Assembly: GCA_020747065.1 (NCBI GenBank)
Contig: JAGMVK010000020.1
Span: 496,001 to 560,000, forward strand
DNA length: 64,000 bases
Reading direction: 5' to 3'
DNA from: Cadophora sp. MPI-SDFR-AT-0126
Lineage: Eukaryota; Ascomycota; Leotiomycetes; Helotiales; Ploettnerulaceae
In this document: piece after piece, positions 33,440 to 44,605 of the stretch
How positions within the stretch are numbered: the stretch's first letter is position 1
How the letters are laid out: each line of letters begins with the position of its first letter
The notes under the pieces: model-generated
What the model was told of the DNA's origin: nothing
The model's database searches: none
Seen by the model: the letters and a program-made list of their open reading frames with translations, nothing else
Translations under genes and position numbers: made by a program

Positions 33440-35610
33440 ATGGAAACGTCCACGAATGGACACTCAACTTCCCACCAAAAAGGGTTCGCAGAATTTCCAC
33501 ATCTGTCTCAAGATGCTACTCGAGATGGGAAGCCAGCGTTGAACCGTTACTCGACATTCATCACGCGAGAACATGATTTCCCCGCTGCAAAAGTAATTTG
33601 ACTTCAATCATTTAAACTGTCCTGGAAAATTGTGCTGATATGAAGACTTAGGCAATGCTGTACGCAGCGGGTGTTCCAGATGAGGAAACGATGAAGAACA
33701 GTCCTCACGTTGGAGTTGCATCAGTTTGGTGGGAAGGAAATCCATGCAAGTAAGCTCGCGTTCGAAGCAACAGGGGATTTCCATGACACTTACTGATGTT
33801 TCATAGCATGCATCGTAAGTGAATAAAATTCATGGGATGTCAACCCCCACTTTCAGTAACAAGCAGCTAGTATTGGATCTGGGCAAAGCCATCAAAGAAT
33901 CTGTTCAGAAAGAAGGCTTTTTAGGCTGGCAATACAACACCATCGGCGTCTCAGATGCAATCACGATGGGTAATGAAGGTAACGACCTCACTCATATCCA
34001 CCTAACTTCTCTGACCATTAATTTCAGGAATGAGATTCTCGCTTCAATCCCGCGAAATCATAGCCGACAGCATCGAGACCGTAACCTGTGCCCAACACCA
34101 CGACGCCTGTATCGCTATCCCGGGCTGTGACAAGAATATGCCTGGCTGCGTCATGGGCATCGCTCGGCACAACCGACCCTCGATCGTCGTCTACGGCGGC
34201 ACCCTGAAAAGCGGCCACAGCAAAACACTTGGCCGTTCAGTCGATATCAACACTTGCCAAGAAGTCCACGGAGCTTACTTATTTGACACCCTGAAGTATT
34301 GGAGCAAAGAAGATAAGTCCGCAACACCAGAACAGATCATGTGTGATGTCGAGAGGAACTCCGTCGTAGCGCCGGGTGCTTGTGGAGGTATGTATACAGC
34401 CAACACACTTGCCACAGTGATCGAAACACTGGGTCTATCACTTCCTGGCTCATCTAGCACACCTGCCTCCTCGCCCTCCAAAATGCGAGAATGTGCTCGT
34501 ATAGGTGCAGCCATCCGAGTCTGTCTAGAGAAAGACATCAAACCACGGGACATCCTAACAAAAAAGGCATTCGAGAATGCACTCGTCATGATAATGGCGA
34601 TCGGTGGATCAACAAACAGCGTTCTTCACAGTCTCGCTATGGCAAGAAGTGCAGACGTCGATCTAACACTCGATGATTTCCAGCGCGTGTCGAACAAAAT
34701 TCCATTCATCGCTAACCTCGCCCCGAGCGGGAAGTACAGCATGGCGGATCTGTACGAAGTCGGCGGCATCCCTTCTGTCATGAAAATCCTCATCGCGGGC
34801 GGCCTCTTGGATGGAAGCGCTCTCACCGTAACTGGCAAAACACTCGCCGAGAACGTCGAGTCCTGGCCCTCTCTCCCACAGGGCCAAGAGATCATTCGGT
34901 CGCTCGACAACCCGATAAAAAGTAGTGGACATCTTGAGATTTTGAGGGGGAATATCGCGCCTGGAGGGGCTGTTGCGAAGATTACGGGGAAGGAGGGACT
35001 GAGATTCACAGGGAAGGCGAGAGTGTTCAATAAGGAACATGAACTGACCAGGGCGCTGAATCAAGGGAAGTTATCAAATGCTGAGAATCTGGTTCTGGTT
35101 GTGAGGTATGAGGGTCCGAAAGGTGGACCTGGAATGCCAGAACAACTTCGTGCGTCTGCGGCGTTGATCGGTGCCGGTTTCAAGAATGTGGCGCTGATTA
35201 CGGATGGGAGGTATTCTGGTGCTTCGCATGGATTTATTGTATGTTTTTTGATGACTCTGGACTGCAGCTGTTCCCACTCTTTGATCGAGTGTCTCAGGAA
35301 GACTTCTCTCCCAACACTTTCCCTGAAACAGACAAAAGAGCAAATGCTGACTTTTCAAATCTCATAGGTCGGCCACATCGTGCCCGAAGCCGCAGTTGGA
35401 GGGCCTATCGCTGTCATTGAGGACGACGATATTATCGACATCGATGCGACGACGAATGAGCTGAAAATGCCGTTCGTAAGTGATGAGGAGATTCAACGAA
35501 GACTAAAAGAATGGAAGCCTCCTGTGCAAAGCATTACGAGGGGCGTGTTGGGGAAATATGCGAGGTTGGTGGGTAATGCATCAGAGGGGGCGGTGACGGA
35601 TATTTTTTGA
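33440..35610 (+). CDS. IlvD/EDD-family dehydratase (dihydroxy-acid dehydratase-like) with 8-nt micro-exon
   Basis: Fe-S dehydratase related to dihydroxy-acid dehydratase (Ilv3, branched-chain amino acid synthesis) and to sugar-acid dehydratases. The exons are 33440-33592, 33652-33749, 33807-33814 (8 bases), 33871-33978, 34028-35238 and 35368-35610; the joined 1821 bases encode 606 residues. Conserved pieces are EGNPCNMHLLDLGKA (Cys83), [19 protein letters not shown] (Cys156, Lys158), [12 protein letters not shown] (Cys241), GGSTNSVLH and [20 protein letters not shown]; the three cysteines are the cluster ligands of the family. The N-terminus ([16 protein letters not shown]) is not a mitochondrial presequence, so this is probably a cytosolic paralogue and not the housekeeping Ilv3. 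It is tail-to-tail with an SDR gene. The substrate is unresolved. Confidence 0.9.
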
Positions 35611-35829
35611 GAGAGGGTGGTGGATGTGGAAAGTGAGAAGTATTTGAGATTGGAATTGGATCATATAAAATTAGATGCGATAGACAATGCGAAGAGACAT
35701 AGAGATGTCTCCCACTTCCTACTTGGCAGTAGCTCAGGAGAAGTGATGCTCAGAACCCACAATTCGAGGGGTTCAAGATGAAAACCCCCAATAGCAGAAC
35801 TCAGACGTAGAGGATACAACCTAATTGTC

Positions 35830-36777
35830 TCATGTTTGCTCTTCGTCATACTTCCGCCAATTATGCTGCTCCTTAAACCCCAGCATTTCTTTCATCTTCC
35901 TATTCGACATCGGCGCCTCCCTACTTCCCATTGCCCTCGTAAATGGCGTCTCTGGACACATCCTCTTCAAAAATTCTTCTGTGCTCTTATCCTTTAACAG
36001 AAAATTCGTAATCTCATCATTCGTTGCATTAAATACCTGCCATCCCAGTCCATCTACCCTCACACACCTCTCACACATCTCCCCCAAATCCCTCGCATCC
36101 GTATACGACCAACCATGAACTTTCCACACCTCCGGCCGCTCCACATACCCCCTGAAAACGTCCGTCTTATACTCCTCAGGCGCGATAAGTGCCCCGATTC
36201 GCAAACAATAAATGTCGATGTCAAATCGACGGGCGAAACCGCGTGCGACTTTCTCACTGCAAACTTTGGAGATGGAATAGGTGTCTGTGGGATTTACGTC
36301 AACTTCTTCATCGATTGGAAATGATGAGAAGCTGATGTCTCCTTCGGCATATGTCACGCCGTAGACGCAGACTGAGCTCGCAATGATGATTTTCCGAATC
36401 CCGAGCTTGCAGGCAGCTTCGATGACGTTATATGTTCCAACGGCGTTGACCCGGAATGTCTCATCGTCTGGGACGAGCATGTTGCGTGCTTGGCCTGCTA
36501 GATGGATGACAGCGTCAGGAGGTTGGAAGGGCCGTGAGTGAATAGGGAATGGCTGGGTGAGCTTGAAGGGTGAGGTGAGGGCGTTGAAGACTTGGCCGCT
36601 GGATGTCAGATCTGTTCTGATGGTGTGTACGTTAGAAATTGGTTGAGGTGGTTGTATAAGGTCCAGGTTGAGGATTTCATGGCCACGGGAGAGGAGGTGC
36701 GGTATAATGTATTGGCCTGCTTTTCCGGAGCCGCCTGTTATGACGATGCGTTTAGATTTGGGTGGAATGAGCGACAT
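35830..36777 (-). CDS. NAD(P)-dependent epimerase/dehydratase-like SDR
   Basis: Extended short-chain dehydrogenase of 315 residues in one exon, probably cytosolic and acting on a sugar or sugar nucleotide. The Rossmann motif TGGSGKAG is at residues 14-21, an acidic residue follows strand 2 (NLDLIQPP), HLAG is at 92-95, the active-site serines SS at 134-135, and YSISK (Tyr167, Lys171) forms the catalytic pair. The substrate region contains CLRIGALIAPEEY. The overall layout resembles UDP-sugar epimerases and bacterial uronate dehydrogenases. It is convergent with the IlvD/EDD gene 220 bases away, which suggests but does not prove a shared sugar-acid pathway. The family is confident; the substrate is unknown. 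Confidence 0.88.
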   Translation of the reverse strand: MSLIPPKSKRIVITGGSGKAGQYIIPHLLSRGHEILNLDLIQPPQPISNVHTIRTDLTSSGQVFNALTSPFKLTQPFPIHSRPFQPPDAVIHLAGQARNMLVPDDETFRVNAVGTYNVIEAACKLGIRKIIIASSVCVYGVTYAEGDISFSSFPIDEEVDVNPTDTYSISKVCSEKVARGFARRFDIDIYCLRIGALIAPEEYKTDVFRGYVERPEVWKVHGWSYTDARDLGEMCERCVRVDGLGWQVFNATNDEITNFLLKDKSTEEFLKRMCPETPFTRAMGSREAPMSNRKMKEMLGFKEQHNWRKYDEEQT

Positions 36778-37570
36778 GTTGGGGAGAGTCCGGCTGGAAG
36801 TCGATGCTTACGGTAAAAAGCTTGCCGGAGCACGGTGGACCAAGTCTGGGGAGTTGGTCGGTCAATGACACCTTGAGATTGAAGAATAGAAAATCTGCAT
36901 GTGATGATGGTTGAACATGGGCCGCTCTTCTCAAACATTTCAGAGTTGACGCTGGTGTTGTACAGTAATGGAGTTCTTGACCTGCCTGGTACATGTAAGC
37001 GAGTGAGGGGAAGGAAGTGCGGGGGCGGGCAAGGAAATTCGGGCGCGAGGTTCTCGCTTCGGCAAGTCTCCTCCTCACCGTTGTTCGGTTCTGCGTATAT
37101 TATTTTGGAAGTAATTGCTTCAAGAAAGGTCTAGATGGCTTATTGCCCCCAAAAGCCGGAGGTGCTATTGAAAATGAGATGTCAAGTATTGACAATTAGC
37201 TATTCCACAGCTCATAACAAAGCCCAGCCACGGCCTGACCGAAGTGGCACCTGACGCCCCTGAAAACCCACATAAACATTGCACACAGAGTCAATCACAA
37301 TACCTATATACTGGGCTCTTTTACATCCACCGATGGAAAGAATTCAACCACAAGCTTATACAGTCCTCCGTGATTCTTAAACTCATTCAATTTTAGTCAC
37401 GATGCGTCTGACCTTCATGAACTCGGGAACTTCCTCTTCAGAGTACCGACTCAGAGCATGAAAACATTATTACTGGTCAAACCTTCGCGAAAACACCTTA
37501 AAAATTGCAAACTTTAAGAAGAAAAGTTTCGATTTAGCATGCCCTAAAAGTTTTTCAGAGCTTTATGGTC
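36778..37570. other. intergenic, no gene seen
   Basis: About 800 bases between two minus-strand genes. It should contain the promoter of the SDR gene and the 3' UTR of the regulator. No further feature. Confidence 0.5.
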
Positions 37571-39555
37571 TTAGCCCTCAGCCTTCTGTTCCGCACCTCC
37601 CATTATCTTGATGTCAATGATCCCTTCCGTCAAATCCGCCTTCTCAAAAAATTCGACTTCCACTGGACCCCTGCCAAAATGAAAATATCTCAGAACCTCT
37701 TCATCTTCCTTTCCCCTGTTCCTGTACACAATGCGTTTCTTGTATATCCTCGCCTGCTCCGGAAGAGCTTCCGTCACAGGTACATCTCCTCGCCCTTGTT
37801 CCTCGATACCAATCTTCTCCCGGCACAATTTATAAATTATGGCTCTGTCCCACATACCCTCTCGATCCGGTGTAGACTTCAGCAACTTTAGTGCTTTCAG
37901 GCGTAAGGGAAGAAAGCGACATTTGCACACGATCATACAAAGTGGTGGGATAACACACATGTCGAGAGATAGGATAGGAATTCCGGCAATGGCATCCTGC
38001 ATCAGGATCTCCGACGTGGTGTAGATGTGCTGGAATTCTGCGAGATAATCGTCGAATACCATCTCGGACGGCGCACACATCGTTTTCAGCATGACAGAGA
38101 GCACTGTGTAGTAAAGGTCGAGATATAGGATGCCTGACGAGTAAGGGTGTCCTTGTGGTGGCACAGACTCAGACGCCATCTTCCTGTTTGCATCTTCCCA
38201 CTTCTGAAGTCGTTCCAGATGGTGATCCTTCCTTCCCCGCATAGCTTTCATATCTGCCTTATTCCCATGATCGATATCCCGAATGCTGCGGAAGAAGTCG
38301 AAAATACAGTTATACTCATTGTCCAGGTACTTCCGAGACTGGAAGATATTGGTGAAAGAAACCGGGATGGAAGAGAAATCTTCTTCATTATTACTGTTTG
38401 GAGGAGAGTATGTAGGCATCCGTTGACCGCATACGATAGCTTGGATTCTCAAACGTGCAAATGAGCGGGCGAGGGATCCGTGGATCTCGTCGACGTCATG
38501 GAGTGACTCTCTCCTTTGGATGACATTACCAGAAAGATGCATTTGGGAAGCCTCAGAGTCGTCCAGAATTTTCATTCCGCTGCGCAAGTGACGGTATGCT
38601 GCAGGGAAGTTTCCTTGGAGGAGTTCGATCCATACAAAAATCAGGCACTGTATGAACGCAAATTCAGTACACCGGTATAGATTCAAAAGAAAGTATCAAG
38701 GCGTATTAAGATGTGTTGGAGAACTGTGAATGTGTCTGTGCAATTACCTACCGATATCAGAGTAACAGTGGAGTCCCGCTTGTTTGATGCAATGTAGCTG
38801 ACTAGCTCTCTTACAGCCTAAATCAATTAGCACTGGTGACTAAACACCATGACAGGTGTACTCACTGAATTATACTGATTAATTGCTGTAGCACTGAATC
38901 GAAAATCAAATGTGGCTGAAGAGCTATGATTGTTTTCGTACTCCTCGTACATGGAGCTCAGAGCAACAAGAGACTGCTTCACGGTAGGGAAGCTGTGGCT
39001 AAACCTCAGAACAAGAGTTTCCCAGAAAGCTGGCTCAAAGTTGCCAGGAGTGTGTGCCATGTGACGAGCCCGAAAGTAGTGAAAACTTCGACGCTGGACA
39101 TAGTCGCCCGGCGGCTCCGCGGATGGATTCGGGATAATGCTAGGCCACGGAAGAAGTTTACTGGGTGCCCGATTGACTGGTTTGGTAGGTGCTACGATTG
39201 GTGGAGCATAGCCTTCACACTTTCGGCCAGTGGATGTGCACCTATTACATGTGGGCTTGATCTCATCGCATTTGACTCGTCGTATTCTGGCGGAAAGGGT
39301 GTGTTACTTCAATGGCGTCTTCACTTTCGCATTTCTTATGGAGATATAGAGGACTTACTTGCAAACAATGCATGCGCCTCGGGATTTTGGTCCACCCCTG
39401 CGAAACCTTTTATTGATTTCGTTGGCAGCTCCCTCTCCACCAGTAGTAGCAAGAGCGGCATCTTTAATCGAGACCTTCTCTATGATCATTGATGAATCTT
39501 TTTGCTGCTCAAAGGTTCTACTTGTGTTGCTTCTCGCGGCAGGTATTAGAGACAT
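37571..39555 (-). CDS. Zn2Cys6 transcription factor with fungal-specific regulatory domain
   Basis: Nuclear regulator of 586 residues in four exons: 39555-39359, 39286-38866, 38817-38752 and 38647-37571. The introns are 72, 48 and 104 bp, all GT-AG; the joined 1761 bases stay open. The zinc cluster near the N-terminus is a textbook C-x2-C-x6-C-x6-C-x2-C-x6-C: Cys62, 65, 72, 79, 82 and 89 (ACIVCKIRRVKCDE...CNRCTSTGRKCEGY). The first intron splits the Lys codon after the second Cys. The rest (FWETLVLRFSHSFP, then QGNFPAAYRHLRSGMKIL) matches the common Fungal_trans_2-like regulator family. Its position between SDR/dehydratase genes and pectinases makes it a candidate local regulator, by location only. 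Confidence 0.9.
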
Positions 39556-40407
39556 TGTGCCTGCGTTTAGAATCTGGCACCAATATCGACAAGAGGTTCA
39601 GGTAGGACTTCGCTGGATTTCGACAATCGAGTTTCCCAGAACTTTTACGTTGAATTCACATTCATCCACAGTGCGAGAGGACGTGGTTGAAGTCGAGATA
39701 GTCGTCAACGTCGGCTTACGCCTGAGCCCTTGGCATGCACCCAAAGCGTAGGTCGCACCCTTGTAATACGAGCAGACCAACCAGATCGATAGAATCTGAC
39801 AAGGTTTCTCTTCATGGGGAACCTCCTATGAGTAAGATACACCAACATCAACTTGATGACGGAGGCATTCTCAGCACAATCTATTTATGTGCCTTATCAC
39901 ATATCCCATCCAAATCCATGGCGATTATTCAAAGGAACCGTGCTCGCTTACTGAACAAAGCTTTACTAGGAATCTTGATAGAACGAGGGGTGGCTATACG
40001 GCCGAATTTATAGGCAGTCTGGAAGAAAGGCTGTAATGTTTCAGCTCAGCATTTTCAAAAGCTCCAGTGACCTGTGCATGCTTTGTTGTAATTTTGAGAC
40101 TCAAGCTAAGCAACATATAAAATCAACTTCTTGAAACAAGAGTGATTTGATAAAAATATTACCAGGTCCACAAAGCGCGGGGTATTTTGCACCGCGGGGT
40201 CAAATAAGCGAGAGAGAAAAGGAGTTCACACAACAAAGCTTAATATCAGCGGCCGCTTGTATGAAAACGACAAATAGAAACGTGCGGAACCCTACTCAGA
40301 ACACGGAGACTTATACAGGGGGAACAGAAGTCGGCTATCAATTGCTTGAGGGATGCCTCGGCACTAAGGCCACGACCTTGGACAATAACAGCAACAAAGA
40401 CACGGAA
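39556..40407. other. intergenic, no gene seen
   Basis: About 850 bases between the regulator's start and the 3' end of the pectin methylesterase gene. It presumably holds the regulator's promoter. A plus-strand frame from 40147 to 40632 overlaps the esterase antisense and is not credible. Confidence 0.5.
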
Positions 40408-41791
40408 TTACCAAGTGTACGCATCTTTATCGATCCACGCATAATTTGGCTGAGCCCCTGTTTCTGTCATAAACACATCTTTCGGCGTCCTAAACTTCCT
40501 CGCTTCGTCCGCTGTGAACTCCAAAGTGACATTTCCCGCAATTCTACCAGCCAAATCGAAGCCTGGACCACTAGATTTGTACTCTGCCATCACTGTATAA
40601 TTGTTGTAGTTAGCTGTGAGTGGATTTGTTGACCATTTCGTGTATCCAGCAGGCAGTATACTATTGTCGAGATACGTATTCAGATACACACTCCTGTGTT
40701 GAGCGTTCCAGGGACGACCGAGTGAACACTTCCCCGCTTTGGTGCTGACGACTGTGGAATTGGCGGCGTTCACCCAAGAGTCTGAGATGTATACGCCGTA
40801 TTTGTTGGCAAATGTCGTATTGGTACCTTTCCAGGCCACGATACCTCCACCGCATCCTCGTAGGGTCACATTCGATGCCTGGACCCACGCGGTCCCAAAA
40901 CCTGGTTTGTCTCAGAGAATTTCGATGGTCTATTCCAAACGGGGGCTCACCATAGAGAAAATCTGTCTGTCCAGCTATTTCGTTTCTATGAAAGTATGCA
41001 TTTCCGAGTTTTCCAACGTACACCTGGGGATTAGTCAATAGGGGGCGAGGGAGGCTAGATGAAAACACCTACTGTGTCTTGGTAGCTGTATATTCCACAC
41101 CAATAGAAGCCAGCATTGGCACGACTAACGCTGACTGCCAGTGCCGGTCCTACCGAGACCTCTGAGAATACATTTCTGAAGTCAATGTTGTATGCTCGAA
41201 AGTCTGTGTTTCCGAATGGAGTTCCAGCCGGTACGGAATAGCCTGTAGGGCCAGATCCAGTCAGACTAGCCTCAAGATTTGGAGCTACAGTCAACACAGA
41301 TGTATACGCATTATCGGGATAGCTAGCTGGGGCATCATTAGCGTTTCACCCATGCTATTGAGGTCTCAAATAAACATATCAACGATTTTATATCAAAATG
41401 CGAATCGTTGTGGACGCTTCAGCAACAAACTGGGTGACTTACAAGCTACATTCGCTGCTGCCCAGTAGACTGTGACTGTGTTTGACTTTTGACTGGAGGG
41501 CTTTAAAGTCTGACCAAGAATCGTGAGAGGACCAGAACGAGTCACATTCAACTGTTCGATGTAATTTCCTGGCTGGACGAGAATTGTCCAAGAAGAAGTA
41601 TCGAGCGGTATTGAATCAATGGCGCTCTGGATTGTGTTGAATTTTGCATCACAATCTGTCTGGGACACGAGAATTGTGTTGCCAGGGCATCCGGTGAGAG
41701 GATCTGCTGTTGGAGCCTGGCAGTCGCTGTAAATTGTTGTCGTTGCCTTTACTGTCAACGCCCAAAAGAGCAGAATGGTCCAAACGGACAT
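40408..41791 (-). CDS. secreted pectin methylesterase (CE8)
   Basis: Removes methyl esters from homogalacturonan in the plant wall, exposing it to polygalacturonases. The four exons are 41791-41443, 41326-41073, 41023-40951 and 40901-40408 (introns 116, 49 and 49 bp); the joined 1170 bases encode 389 residues. The signal peptide is MSVWTILLFWALTVKA. The beta-helix signatures are PGNYIEQL, YQDT (Asp200), TDFLYG (Asp222) and LGRPW (Arg288), the catalytic Asp pair and Arg of CE8. The first active-site Gln of the QAVAL motif is replaced: the local sequence is GPALAVSV. It is divergent from the exo-polygalacturonase across 3.5 kb that now includes a transposon. The family is confident. Confidence 0.92.
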
Positions 41792-42075
41792 CGTAAAATT
41801 ATGGCAAAATTTCTCGTCAAAACAAGTGACAAGTTTCGCAGTTCTGCCAGAGGGAGAAGAAGAATTTTGACTTGTTAGCGGACTGCCAGGGGAAATCTAT
41901 CAGCAACGGTAGCTAGACCACAAGCGACAAATTAGCAACTGAGTCCAAGGAGATTATTCCGCATCGATATTACAAGTGGAAATATGCTTCCAAGTTGTTC
42001 CGTAAAGCTATTCCGTGGATGCGAAGCTAGGCTTTGTGTGAGCGGTGGCTGTACTAAGCAACAGACTAAATCCTG
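41792..42075. promoter_or_regulatory. left part of the pectinase divergent promoter
   Basis: The 284 bases immediately upstream of the pectin methylesterase ATG, up to the transposon's target duplication. Removing the transposon would leave about 970 bases between the two pectinase starts, so this and 44665-45343 were probably one promoter region. No specific operator was identified. Confidence 0.45.
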
Positions 42076-42083
42076 AACAAGCT
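42076..42083. repeat. left target-site duplication (AACAAGCT)
   Basis: An 8-bp direct repeat immediately outside the left inverted repeat, identical to 44657-44664. The 8-bp size fits the 8-11 bp duplications of MULE elements. Confidence 0.9.
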
Positions 42084-42134
42084 GAGGAGTGATACAGAGA
42101 CGGGGGGCCGTCTCTGTAAGAGTGGGGCCACCCC
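42084..42134 (+). repeat. left 51-bp terminal inverted repeat
   Basis: Starts GAGGAGTGATACAGAGAC and is identical over 51 bases to the reverse complement of 44606-44656. Within it, ACAGAGACGG-GGGG-CCGTCTCTGT forms a perfect 10-bp hairpin with a GGGG loop. It still contains CA and TG dinucleotides, so RIP has not touched it. Confidence 0.95.
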
Positions 42135-42144
42135 CCTACTAGTA

Positions 42145-42176
42145 CGGGCGGTGAATGCAAACAGCGGGCGGTGAAT
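42145..42176 (+). repeat. subterminal 12-bp direct repeats
   Basis: CGGGCGGTGAAT occurs at 42145-42156 and again at 42165-42176, just inside the left inverted repeat, 20 bases apart. Such subterminal repeats often bind the transposase. No counterpart was found inside the right end. Confidence 0.75.
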
Positions 42177-42879
42177 CAAATCCTTTCCTAATTACCTATT
42201 TTATATAGCACGCGTTGTACTGAATTCTAATGCGTACAATTAGTTGCATTATCCTTCCTAATTCTTGCAAAAATGCTTCCTTACCTTTATAGAGATAACA
42301 TTAATAATTAAGCCTCTTTTATTACCTTCTACTAGTTTTTATACGTTATTTAATAATTTCCTTAAAGCTATATAAGCTCACGCTACTATTATAGGGTATA
42401 CCTTTATTATAGAACGAAGTACAAAGAAATTAGGTCAAATAACAAAGACTCTAGCTTATAAAAGAGGTAGCCACGACTACAAGTCTTTAAAGGACAAAAA
42501 TCGTAAGCGTTAGTGTATTACATCGAAGATTAGTTATCCTTTCAGAATTAACGTAAAAGAGAGGCCTACTAGTTAATAGAAGCTCTACTACTTTCAAGAA
42601 ACCTTTTCTTATAATTATTTTCCTAGAGAGGCTTAAGCCTTTATAGAGCACTACTCTTAAGAGCTCACTTCTACGATCCTTAATATAATCGTTAATTACT
42701 ATATTAATAGTATATCTACCTCTCGAACTACCTCTATACTCTAAAGCAAAGCCAATTTAATTCTAATCTATTGAGATATATATAATATTATTATAAAGTA
42801 CGATTAAGAAGCACGTGCTAATTGTAGCCCTATAGAGGCTTTAATTTAAGATCTGGAGCTTACGTAAGCTAAAGGAAAG

Positions 42880-43400
42880 GTGATCTTTAAGTATAAGAGA
42901 GACGGAAATAGCTATATATCGAGACTCTTTATTATAGACGCCCGGAGTATCGAATACCTTAATAAATACCCCGATATCTTACTCTTAGATTATACTTATA
43001 AAATAAACAAATTTAATATGCCTCTTATCGATGTTCTTAGAGTTAATAATATAAGAAAATTATTCTCTATTACCTTTACTTTCCTTGATTCTAAAACTGA
43101 AGAAAACTACCTTACTATTATATAAAAGATTCGCTCTCTCTATAAGCCAGATCTCTTTCTATTAATAATCAGTACAGATTACGAATTAGCCTTAATACGC
43201 GCTATTAACCTTACTTTCCTAGTAATTTATATAAAGCGGTTTCTTTATTATTAGTATATATTAAAGAATATTATAGTTAATTATAAAGGAAGGTTTACTA
43301 CTATAGAATACTAGGAAGAGTTCTCTTAAGGTTTCGTTATAGTTATATACGCTTTATCTAACTAGTAATATCTCGAGCTTTTAGAAGACTTCTAAGATAA
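42880..43400 (+). pseudogene. MULE transposase core, broken by RIP-type stops
   Basis: One frame reads DGNSYISRLFII, then DILLLDYTYKINKFNMPL (MULE core: LLLDxTYKTNxxNxPL), LDSKTEENYL, then after a TAA KIRSLYKPD, STDYELALIRAI (core: TDRELALMNAL), YILKNI (core: WHINKNV) and EEF. Stops fall at positions where the family has Trp or Gln, for example before KIRSLY and where the family has the RWH Trp. TGG-to-TAG and CAG/CAA-to-TAG/TAA are exactly the RIP changes. This copy cannot encode a functional transposase. Confidence 0.85.
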
Positions 43401-44605
43401 TTTCCACTAGAATAATAGTGGGCTTTAGTCTATTGAATCTGCGAGCGCTTCTTTAGAAAAGCTTTAAATCGCAACGATAAAGAATCTTAAGAGAGAGGCT
43501 ATTACTTATGTCATAGGCTAGTAGCTTAATCCATATCGCCAGTACTTTATACGAGCTTAGGTTAATTAATACTTCAATAGAGGTCTTAGTTCAATATCTC
43601 AATTAGAGAAAGCTTACTATATACTTAAGGCTTAGATTAATATACCTATAAAAGACCTCATATATATTTAGTAATTGATTTAGCTTACAATTAACTCTTA
43701 ATTAAACGAAATTATAGCTAAGAAATACTAGTAAGCTCAAGTAACTCTAGTAAGCCTTTCTAGTTAATTCTACTATCAATTAATTAGTAAAATCACTTAC
43801 TTTAGCTTATATAAATTGCGGAAATAATATGACCTTTTCAAGAAGTATCAGAGTAAAAGTAAGCCTCTAGCTTATATAAGCTCTTAAAAACACTCTATAG
43901 GAATACCGTATTAGTATATAATTTAGAAGCGTAAGGCAAATAATCAAGGTAAGAGCTTTTTCATTAATTTTCTTAAAAGGTTTCCTAACTTATATTATAG
44001 CTTTTACTCCCTTTAATTTCCATCCTCACTAGCACTTAATTCAATCTCCTCTAGACTACACGTATAAGCTTCCTCCCCTACTAATTCTCGACCTAATATC
44101 AAGATAAATCCGTTATATAAGGGAAGTAGAGTAGAGGGCTATAAGTTGATAATATAATCGTTAAATACTCGCAGAATTAAGTTGAATTCTCAGCTAATTT
44201 AAGCGTTTTACGCGCAAGAATAGCTAGGCTCGATTAAGCTATTACTTATCCTATACTCTATATAATTATGATAAAAAGAAGTATATAAGTTATCGATATT
44301 CAGGGTATAATAGAAGTAATTATCTATTTCCTATAAAAAGAATAAGAGTAATGCCTTAGATAAGTGAAATACCCTATTTCTAGGCGGAAAATCAATCCTT
44401 AGAGCTAATCTATATACCGCAGTAGTCTTAAGTTATAGAGTAGGAAGAGGAGGTAATTCCGAGAACTTAGTATTAAAATCGATTTTCAGTACTAAGTAGT
44501 TTTATTTTCTTTACCAAAGTATCTTTTTATCAGTTTTACTTATATTCCCCTTACAATTTAATGTAGAGGTACGTGAGAAACGAAGGTTATTCTGCCGGGT
44601 TTATA

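Noticed and set aside
33807..33871. Apparent one-base frameshift in the dehydratase gene near the HLLDL block
   Set aside because: The frame problem disappears when the acceptor CAGCTAG ending at 33870 is used instead of the one at 33856; the joined protein then matches the family.
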